A stretch of 11,647 nucleotides of DNA from assembly GCA_964486055.1 (NCBI GenBank), contig CAZALE010000019.1:1-11647 (forward strand). The letters run 5' to 3'. Positions 6,366 to 11,647 of this stretch are shown one piece after another (the first letter of the stretch is position 1; each line of letters begins with the position of its first letter). Under the pieces are notes generated by a model, which searched no databases, had not been told where the DNA came from, and was given only the letters and a program-made list of their open reading frames with translations. The position numbers and the translations under genes are program-made. Origin of the DNA: J014 sp964486055. Lineage in GTDB: Bacteria > Acidobacteriota > Blastocatellia > Pyrinomonadales > Pyrinomonadaceae.

Positions 6366-9049
6366 GAAGGAGTTCAATTTTAAAAATGAGAAGCAGATTC
6401 TTGCTCAGTCTGATCTTATTTTGCCTTATACTTTGCCTTCAAAGTGTAGGCGAATCTCAGATTCGTTCAATTTACGATAACGGAGCAAACGGACTTGGAC
6501 AACTTTTAAAGCGTCTTCAAACCGTCGCAAGTGCTTTACACACCGGCGCACATCCAGATGACGAAGACTCTGCACTTTTGGCTTACCTTGCAAGAAAAAA
6601 ACAAGCAAGGGTGGCTTATCTATCGTTAAATCGAGGTGAGGGTGGCCAAAATGCAATTGGACCTGAGTTATTCGAACCTCTCGGAATCATAAGAACCGAG
6701 GAATTACTTCAAGCTAGAAAACTAGACGGTGCAGAGCAATTTTTTACTAGAGCCGTGGACTTTGGCTTTTCTAAAACACTGAAAGAATCAGCCTCTATCT
6801 GGAACGAACGTATAATCTTAGAAGACATGGTCAGAGTTATAAGACTTTATAGACCTCTAATCGTAATCTCGCGCTTTTCTGGAACACCAGCAGATGGACA
6901 CGGTCATCATCAACTCGCTGGATACCTGACCCCCATAGCCTTCGAATTAGCAGCAGATCCTAGTCAATTTCCAGAACAAATCGCAGAGGGATTACGGCCA
7001 TGGCAAGCAAAAAAACTTTACGTTTCAGAAATCTCTTATCAAAACCAAAACGACCAAACTCAGCTAAATCAATCTAACCCTGTAATTGAGTTGAATACGG
7101 GTGAGTTCGATTTTCTCGTAGGAAGAAGTTATTACGAAATAGCAATGGAAGGCAGAAGCCAACATAAGTCTCAAGAGATGGGCTCTTTGGAATTACTCGG
7201 GAAGCAGGTATCTAAGTTGAGACTTATAAAAAGCATTGTGCCAACCTCTGAAAGTGACATCTTTGATGGTATAGATACTTCTATCAAGGGAATTTCTGAA
7301 ATAAGCGGAGATAAGAGTGAAAAACTTAGAAATAAGCTAATGGAGATTCAATCTTTCGCGGAGAAAGCCTTGAACAATTACGATCCATTCAATCCCAGTC
7401 AGATTACTCCGTTTCTTGCCCAGGGTTATAAAAAAACCCAGGAAGCATTAACTCTTACGGAAAATCCCGACGCTCAGATGCTTCTAAAGCAAAAGCTAGT
7501 AGAATTTGCAAGAGCCTTAATAATGGCGAATGGCATCATCGTGGATGCGTTAAGTGATACTGAAACGCCGAATCCAGGTGATTCATTTAACATAAGTGTT
7601 CGTGTTTTTAATCCGCCACTGAAGGATATCAAAGTTGAATCGGTAGAATTAATAACTCCTGACAGCTGGTCATACGAGAGAATTGAGAACGCGCAAACCG
7701 AATCTCCGAGCGTGCTTTCCCTCAGCGGACGTGAACAACCCTCGCATGTGACGAATTTCAGGGTTGAGGTTCCGACAAATGCAGCACCGACGCAGCCGTA
7801 TTGGCTATTGAAGCAACGCAAAGGATTTATCTTTGATTGGGATGAAAGCTCTGCGAAAGCACTTCCATTCGAATCTCCGTTAGTTCGAGCCAAGTTGAGC
7901 ATATCAGTCGGCGATACTTCGATTACAGTTGAAAAGCCAATAGAGTATCGCTACGCTGATCCGATTAGAGGTGAAATTAGACGTCAAATAAATATTGTTC
8001 CCAAGATATCCGTAGCTTTCGACCAAGATCATATAATCTCCCCAATCAATGCGGAAGCTAAATCCATGCATGAGGTGACAGTTACTTTGACTAACCACGC
8101 CTCTAAGTCGACGTCTGGCGTCTTGAAACTAAGCTTGCCAAGTGGTTGGACCTCGTCGCCTGAAACCGTGAATTTTGCTTTGAAATCACGCGCAGAAAAA
8201 GCCTCCTACACTTTCACGATCCGAGTCCCGATAAGCGAACAACCCGGTAGTTATCGAATTACAGCTGAAGCTATCGTGGATGGAAGGATTTTTAATCAGG
8301 CCTTGCTAGATGTTAGCTACCCTCATATCCAAACTCATCGATACTACAAGCCTGCTGAGGTAATAGTGAAACGATTCGATCTGAAGATTGCCAAGGTAAA
8401 AGTCGGCTACATAATGGGAAGTGGAGATAAAGTGCCAGAAGCAATAAAGCGAATGGGATTAGATGTCACAATGCTAAATGATAAAGATCTCTCCACAGGA
8501 GATTTATCTAAATTTGATGTCATAGTAGTCGGTATCAGAGCATCACAAGTCAGACCAGATTTTGTTGCCAATAATAATCGACTTCTTGAGTATGTAAACA
8601 ATGGTGGCACCTTGATTGTACAGTATCAACAGCAAGATTACGTTCGCCAAAACTTAACACCATTTCCAGCACGCATGGACCCCGTAAAGATTGGCAATCA
8701 AACAATATCTAACTTACGTGTTACAGACGAAAACGCTCCTGTAAAAATCCTCGTGCCTGACCATCCAATCTTCAATTTTCCCAATAAAATAAGTGAGGAA
8801 GATTGGAAAGGCTGGGTTCAGGAGCGTAATTTGTATTGTTTCACCCAATTTGACAATCGATACATTCCACTACTTGAGTCACACGATGAAGGCGAGCCAG
8901 AGAATAAAGGTGGGATGCTATATGCCGAAATCGGGAAAGGCAAATTTATCTATACTGCATATTCGTGGTTTAGACAACTACCTGCAGGCAATCCTGGTGC
9001 TTACAGAATCTTTGCAAACATACTAAGCCTTCCAAAGGCTGATAAATGA
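6362..9049 (+). CDS. Exported PIG-L (LmbE-like) zinc-dependent deacetylase with NEW3-like and GATase-like C-terminal domains
   Basis: The protein has 895 aa. A signal peptide (FLLSLILFCLILCLQSVGES, about 12-31) sends it to the periplasm. The PIG-L domain (about 50-250) carries GAHPDDEDSALLAYLA, with zinc-site residues His64, Asp66 and Asp67, and DGHGHHQLAG (178-187), which supplies the distal His ligand. PIG-L enzymes hydrolyse N-acyl groups, mostly N-acetylglucosamine derivatives. Around 570-636 an Ig-like segment (VTLTNHASKSTSGVLKLSLP) resembles the NEW3 domain. From about 673 onward a flavodoxin/class-I-amidotransferase-like fold is suggested by VGYIMGSGDKVPEAI, FDVIVVGIRASQ and YVNNGGTLIVQYQ. 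This three-part architecture is seen in large PIG-L proteins of Acidobacteriota and Bacteroidota. Start choice: the ATG at 6362 overlaps the symporter stop (ATGA). The ATG at 6386 has a strong AAGGAG (6367-6372) but 13 nt away, and would trim 8 residues. An upstream ATG at 6305 lies inside the symporter and is unlikely. Confidence 0.88.
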   Translation: MRRSSILKMRSRFLLSLILFCLILCLQSVGESQIRSIYDNGANGLGQLLKRLQTVASALHTGAHPDDEDSALLAYLARKKQARVAYLSLNRGEGGQNAIGPELFEPLGIIRTEELLQARKLDGAEQFFTRAVDFGFSKTLKESASIWNERIILEDMVRVIRLYRPLIVISRFSGTPADGHGHHQLAGYLTPIAFELAADPSQFPEQIAEGLRPWQAKKLYVSEISYQNQNDQTQLNQSNPVIELNTGEFDFLVGRSYYEIAMEGRSQHKSQEMGSLELLGKQVSKLRLIKSIVPTSESDIFDGIDTSIKGISEISGDKSEKLRNKLMEIQSFAEKALNNYDPFNPSQITPFLAQGYKKTQEALTLTENPDAQMLLKQKLVEFARALIMANGIIVDALSDTETPNPGDSFNISVRVFNPPLKDIKVESVELITPDSWSYERIENAQTESPSVLSLSGREQPSHVTNFRVEVPTNAAPTQPYWLLKQRKGFIFDWDESSAKALPFESPLVRAKLSISVGDTSITVEKPIEYRYADPIRGEIRRQINIVPKISVAFDQDHIISPINAEAKSMHEVTVTLTNHASKSTSGVLKLSLPSGWTSSPETVNFALKSRAEKASYTFTIRVPISEQPGSYRITAEAIVDGRIFNQALLDVSYPHIQTHRYYKPAEVIVKRFDLKIAKVKVGYIMGSGDKVPEAIKRMGLDVTMLNDKDLSTGDLSKFDVIVVGIRASQVRPDFVANNNRLLEYVNNGGTLIVQYQQQDYVRQNLTPFPARMDPVKIGNQTISNLRVTDENAPVKILVPDHPIFNFPNKISEEDWKGWVQERNLYCFTQFDNRYIPLLESHDEGEPENKGGMLYAEIGKGKFIYTAYSWFRQLPAGNPGAYRIFANILSLPKADK

Positions 9050-9159
9050 AACTTGATAAGACTTTTTCACAATTAATCTCTCGACCTCATTTATCTTCTC
9101 AGTTAACCGAGAGAAGACTTTTGAACATTCGGAGAAGGTTAATGGAGGTGACCAAATGA
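9046..9159 (+). CDS. 37-aa Arg-rich small ORF joined by ATGA overlaps to both neighbours (possible leader peptide)
   Basis: The ATG at 9046 overlaps the deacetylase stop (ATGA, 9046-9049), and its TGA (9157-9159) overlaps the lyase ATG (9156-9158). A weak AAAGG (9034-9038) sits 7 nt before the start. The peptide begins MKLDKTFSQLISRPHLSSQL and contains RRLLNIRRR near its end, with six Arg in 37 residues (positions 13, 23, 24, 29, 30, 31; codons CGA, AGA, AGA, CGG, AGA, AGG). It has no membrane segment and no recognised domain. Its position ahead of an ArgH-like gene suggests an arginine-sensing leader or a coupling peptide. The alternative is that it is fortuitous: the last third overlaps purine-rich Shine-Dalgarno sequence, which tends to encode Arg, Glu and Lys. 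Translation is unproven. Confidence 0.45.
   Translation: MKLDKTFSQLISRPHLSSQLTERRLLNIRRRLMEVTK
9077..9116 (+). promoter_or_regulatory. Two mutually exclusive stem-loops inside the 37-aa frame
   Basis: TCTCTCG (9077-9083) can pair with CGAGAGA (9108-9114), and CTTCTC (9095-9100) can pair with GAGAAG (9111-9116). Both use 9111-9114, so only one can form at a time. The shared 3' arm carries the Arg-Arg codons 23-24 of the small frame, so a ribosome there would disrupt both. Neither is followed by a U-run, so a terminator is not supported. Any control would more likely be translational. Confidence 0.35.
9084..9149 (+). promoter_or_regulatory. Possible anti-Shine-Dalgarno pairing before the lyase gene
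   Basis: ACCTCATT (9084-9091) is complementary to AATGGAGGT (9141-9149) with a single bulged G at 9144, giving eight base pairs that would hide the lyase ribosome-binding site. The site can also sit in the loop of a small local hairpin, GGTTA/TGACC (9138-9142 with 9149-9153). These are paper pairings without energy calculation, and short complements to a Shine-Dalgarno are common by chance. Confidence 0.3.
9144..9150 (+). promoter_or_regulatory. Strong Shine-Dalgarno of the ArgH-like lyase
   Basis: GGAGGTG lies 5 nt before the ATG at 9156 and is close to the full anti-16S complement. It fixes the lyase start and is one of the strongest ribosome-binding sites in the window. Downstream operon genes often rely on overlap alone, so such a site behind a tightly overlapping frame suggests that the lyase can be translated independently. 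Confidence 0.75.
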
Positions 9160-10646
9160 ACGTAGAGAAGCAAAAATTTCCTGCTCCTGAATACGCAAAA
9201 AACGTGTTATCAGAATGCTTTGAGGACGCTAAATCGTACTTTCTCGATGCATTGATAGAGGTAAATTATGCTCATGCCATCATGCTAGCTGAACAAGGTA
9301 TTATCACAACGCAAGAGTTGAAAACCATACTCTCAGCATTGAACAAAATCGACAGAGAGAAAATTCAAAAAACCCAGTATGACGGGAGTTTCGAAGACCT
9401 ATTCTTTTTACTTCAGCGGGAGATACAAAAAAACTGTGAACAGGAAGATGCAGCAGGTAAACTACACACCGCACGTAGCAGGAACGACATAGACGTAACG
9501 ATCTACCGCATGAAACTTCGAGACTATACCCTCGAATTACTATTCGAATTACTCAAACTCAGATCTAATCTGATTGATCTTGCCGATAAATACAAAGATG
9601 CAGTAATGCCAGCCTACACTCATACACAACCAGCTCAACCAACTACCCTCGGACACTTCCTGATCGCAATGGTAGAGAATCTTAATCGAGATACCAAGAG
9701 ATTGATCAACGCATTTGACAACATAAACACCTGCCCACTCGGAGCATGTGCGATAACTACAACCGGCTTTCCGATAAATCGATTCCGAACAGCAGAGCTT
9801 CTAGGCTTCACAGCTCCTACTAGAAACTCCTACGCCTCCATAAGCTCAGTCGATTATTTCACCCAAGCAATGTCAGCTGTTATCGTCTTAACGATAAACA
9901 TCGGCAAATTCATCCACGAGTTTTTGTTGATGGCTATGCAAGAATTCGATGTAATTTATCTATCTGATGGCTTCGTACAAGGCTCGTCGATAATGCCCCA
10001 GAAGCGAAACCCTGTAGCACTCGAGCACGTAAGAGCCATCGCCAGTAAAGCCTTAGGACAAGCTCTCGGCGTCATGACTGCCGTTCATAATACACCTTTT
10101 GGCGACATTAATGATGTTGAAGACGACCTTCAACCTCTGATTTACAAAGCCATGCACGACGCTATCCGAACCATAAACCTGTTCTCAGCTACACTTAAAG
10201 ATGCAAGTTTTAACACTTCAAAACTTAAGCAGATGGCAGCGGAAAACTTCATCACTGTTACTGAACTTGCCGATGAACTAGTAAGACGAGAGAATCTCTC
10301 GTTTAAAATAGCTCATGAAATCGTAGGTAGAGCTGTGACAAAAGCCCTTGATTCAAATACTCAATTAACGACACAAATTCTGAACGAGGTAGCAAAAGAA
10401 ACAATAAATAGGGAATTCAACTTAGATGAAGCCACGCTGCAAGAAATACTCTCGCCTGAGCATTTCGTTAACATAAGAAAAATATACGGTGGCCCCGCCT
10501 CAGAGGAATTAACACAGTCAATACTCTTCGAAAAAAATCAATTAGATTCAGACGAGGCCGAAATAAGACAAAGACAGAATCAATTAATTCATGCAAGGGC
10601 GAATCTCACCAGAAAGGTAGAAGAATTGCTTCATACTCAAGTCTAG
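9156..10646 (+). CDS. Argininosuccinate lyase-superfamily protein, divergent ArgH-like
   Basis: This 496-aa cytoplasmic enzyme belongs to the fumarase/aspartase superfamily, whose members act as tetramers and eliminate fumarate from succinyl-N or succinyl-O substrates. The three conserved regions are present: HTARSRND (104-111), YTHTQPAQP (154-162, with the His of the active-site pair) and the signature GSSIMPQKRNP (276-286) with the catalytic-loop serine. SPLG-type and ATRNS-type ArgH stretches are recognisable as CPLGACAITTTGFPINR and APTRNSYASISSVDY. It departs from canonical ArgH in two places: HTGRSRNDQ has become HTARSRNDI, and the usual YN(K/R)DxQEDK substrate loop is replaced by NTPFGDINDVEDD (312-324). 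It also has about 40 more residues than the E. coli enzyme, with a helical C-terminal extension. It may therefore use a substrate other than argininosuccinate (EDDS lyase is a known precedent), so no symbol is given. It is the last gene of the operon. Confidence 0.85.
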   Translation: MNVEKQKFPAPEYAKNVLSECFEDAKSYFLDALIEVNYAHAIMLAEQGIITTQELKTILSALNKIDREKIQKTQYDGSFEDLFFLLQREIQKNCEQEDAAGKLHTARSRNDIDVTIYRMKLRDYTLELLFELLKLRSNLIDLADKYKDAVMPAYTHTQPAQPTTLGHFLIAMVENLNRDTKRLINAFDNINTCPLGACAITTTGFPINRFRTAELLGFTAPTRNSYASISSVDYFTQAMSAVIVLTINIGKFIHEFLLMAMQEFDVIYLSDGFVQGSSIMPQKRNPVALEHVRAIASKALGQALGVMTAVHNTPFGDINDVEDDLQPLIYKAMHDAIRTINLFSATLKDASFNTSKLKQMAAENFITVTELADELVRRENLSFKIAHEIVGRAVTKALDSNTQLTTQILNEVAKETINREFNLDEATLQEILSPEHFVNIRKIYGGPASEELTQSILFEKNQLDSDEAEIRQRQNQLIHARANLTRKVEELLHTQV

Positions 10647-11001
10647 CTTTACCCTTCAAAATAAACTCGTCATAGATAGAAACAATGGATTTAATCCAGT
10701 CCTCTAATACTGAGCAACAGCATGCATCTTCAATTCTGACCCATAAACTCGACTTTCATGCTTCGCTTGGAGAAAACTGAGACAGTAAATGCTTTATTCC
10801 TGGATTGGATAAAAAATCAAAATTTCGGAAACGCTGATCCAGTATTTAATAATCTGCGCTGATCTAATCATTAACATTAAGTTTCGATCTGAAGCAGAGA
10901 TAAATCACACTTCATATACCTCAATAAATCCTCAACCTGTATGAATAGAATTTGATGTAATTCTAAAATTCAGACTTTATTAGAAGGACCCCAAACGTAA
11001 G
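10647..11001. other. 355-nt intergenic stretch without a convincing gene
   Basis: No protein family, RNA gene or intrinsic terminator with a U-run was recognised here. Two short frames exist, 10685-10780 (31 aa) and 10758-10862 (34 aa, with the stretch LFLDWIKNQNFGNADPVF). They are in different frames, overlap, and lack ribosome-binding sites, so they are not called; they could be chance or remnants of a decayed gene. The octamer CGCTGATC occurs twice (10832-10839 and 10857-10864). An imperfectly AT-rich palindrome AGAATT-6-AATTCT (10947-10964) lies ahead of the next gene. The region presumably holds the end of the operon transcript and the promoter of the lipoprotein gene. Confidence 0.5.
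10947..10964. repeat. 6-bp inverted repeat upstream of the lipoprotein gene (operator-like)
   Basis: AGAATT, a 6-nt spacer and AATTCT form a perfect dyad about 38 nt before the next start codon. TAAAAT (10964-10969), a possible -10 hexamer, begins at its last base, but no matching -35 was found. The dyad could be a repressor site or simply a by-product of the AT-rich composition. Confidence 0.25.
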
Positions 11002-11568
11002 ATGATTAAAAGCAATCTAAAGCAGAACTCGCTTTCAATCTCACAAAAATCGGAGATCAGCATTAGAAAGAAAAACTTAGCTTTTAAGTTCTTATGCCTG
11101 ACTGCAGCTTGTCTAATCTCGCTATCATGCAACTCTAAAACGCCCGATCTTCCTAGTGAAATCTTGGGTCTGCATATCGGTATGCCCAAAAGTGAAGCCC
11201 AAAAAATTCTCAGGCAAATAGCTGTATTTGATAGGGACGAGGAGAAAAATCAGCAAGTATGGCGACTAAAAGATAACTCGCGCTTCGGTTATCTAGCGGT
11301 CGGCTACGATCAAGAGGATCGGATTAGATACATCAGTGCCTTCGTAAACAAAAGCACTGTAAAAGAAAAAGTTTCATTCCAAGAAATTGGAGATCTTAAC
11401 AAAGCTAAAAAAGAAATAATCAAACCACATTATCGCTACATATGGGACGTGCCGGCTAAAGATGATCGTCCGGCTTATCAGGTTATTGCTTACGGCGATA
11501 ACCCAGATTTTTTGACAATTCTTTCCTTAAATAGCTCATCATTTACTGCAAGTAAAGAAGAAGATTGA
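11002..11568 (+). CDS. Putative lipoprotein of unknown function
   Basis: The protein has 188 aa. After an unusually long basic n-region (1-26) comes a hydrophobic segment (about 27-42: AFKFLCLTAACLISLS) ending at Cys43, followed by NSKTPDLPSE. This resembles a lipoprotein signal, though ISLSC is not a canonical lipobox (Ser at -3), and Cys37 is an alternative. The mature part opens with LGLHIGMPKSEAQKIL, a short motif of the kind seen in BamE/SmpA-like and other small periplasmic proteins. A beta-rich stretch follows (GYLAVGYDQEDRIRYISAFV), and the C-terminus is polar. No family is assigned. No alternative start (ATG, GTG, TTG) exists between 11002 and the signal. AAGGA (10984-10988) is 13 nt upstream, longer than usual. 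The next gene begins 29 nt downstream, so the two may be cotranscribed. Confidence 0.65.
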   Translation: MIKSNLKQNSLSISQKSEISIRKKNLAFKFLCLTAACLISLSCNSKTPDLPSEILGLHIGMPKSEAQKILRQIAVFDRDEEKNQQVWRLKDNSRFGYLAVGYDQEDRIRYISAFVNKSTVKEKVSFQEIGDLNKAKKEIIKPHYRYIWDVPAKDDRPAYQVIAYGDNPDFLTILSLNSSSFTASKEED

Positions 11569-11597
11569 GCTAAAAGGGATTCAAAGGAGGGACTATT

Positions 11598-11647
11598 ATG
11601 AAAAAAAGTGTCTTTAAACCCCGGCTTTTCAAATTGTTATGTTTACC
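11598..11647 (+). CDS. Start of an unidentified gene, probably exported (cut by window edge)
   Basis: A strong Shine-Dalgarno AGGAGG (11585-11590, within AAAGGAGGG) sits 7 nt before the ATG at 11598. Sixteen codons are visible: MKKSVFKPRLFKLLCL. The basic start followed by hydrophobic residues looks like the beginning of a signal peptide or membrane anchor. Nothing can be said about function. It lies 29 nt after the lipoprotein gene in the same direction. Confidence 0.65.
   Translation, partial: MKKSVFKPRLFKLLCL

Noticed and set aside
7474..7902. Minus-strand 142-aa frame
   Set aside because: It is the longest antisense frame, but it lies inside the deacetylase gene and its translation has no recognisable motif or signal.
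8793..9026. Plus-strand 77-aa frame
   Set aside because: It is an alternative frame within the last part of the deacetylase gene and has no supporting features.
10952..10981. Promoter TTGATG-18-TTTATT for the lipoprotein gene
   Set aside because: Both hexamers match only 4/6, and the start point would fall on the ribosome-binding site.

Overview
The window comes from an AT-rich (about 40% GC by eye) Gram-negative chromosome. The best taxonomic guess is Acidobacteriota. The reasons are an Oar-like TonB-dependent receptor with an N-terminal carboxypeptidase-regulatory domain, a very long PIG-L deacetylase with an NEW3-like module, and a divergent ArgH-type lyase. This is an inference from family distribution; no marker in the window is diagnostic by itself.

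Left part, minus strand (1-1474): a xerD-type tyrosine recombinase is followed downstream by tRNA-Tyr(GTA), tRNA-Gly(TCC), tRNA-Thr(GGT) and the first codons of tuf (EF-Tu), which runs off the left edge. The tRNA-Tyr/Gly/Thr-tuf order is the same as the classical tufB operon of Escherichia coli. A candidate sigma70-like promoter and a perfect 9-bp hairpin precede the tRNAs.

Central part, plus strand (1567-10646): six reading frames with gaps of at most 23 nt look like one transcription unit. They are a TonB-dependent outer-membrane receptor, a 43-aa single-span membrane peptide, a sodium:solute symporter (SSS family), an exported PIG-L deacetylase (895 aa), a 37-aa arginine-rich peptide, and an argininosuccinate-lyase-superfamily enzyme. 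The symporter/deacetylase, deacetylase/37-aa and 37-aa/lyase junctions are all 4-nt ATGA overlaps. The products are expected in the outer membrane, periplasm, inner membrane and cytoplasm. That layout suits import, deacylation, sodium-coupled uptake and cytoplasmic C-N or C-O cleavage of one unknown compound. The substrate cannot be read from the sequence.

Right part (10647-11647): a 355-nt stretch without a convincing gene, then a 188-aa putative lipoprotein of unknown function, then the start of another gene with a strong Shine-Dalgarno and a signal-peptide-like N-terminus, cut by the window edge.

The most unusual items are the two unlisted small genes in the operon. The 37-aa frame ends in the start codon of an ArgH-like gene, has six Arg codons out of 37 and lies over alternative RNA hairpins and a possible anti-Shine-Dalgarno. 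It could be a real peptide, a regulatory leader, or coincidence driven by purine-rich ribosome-binding sequence.
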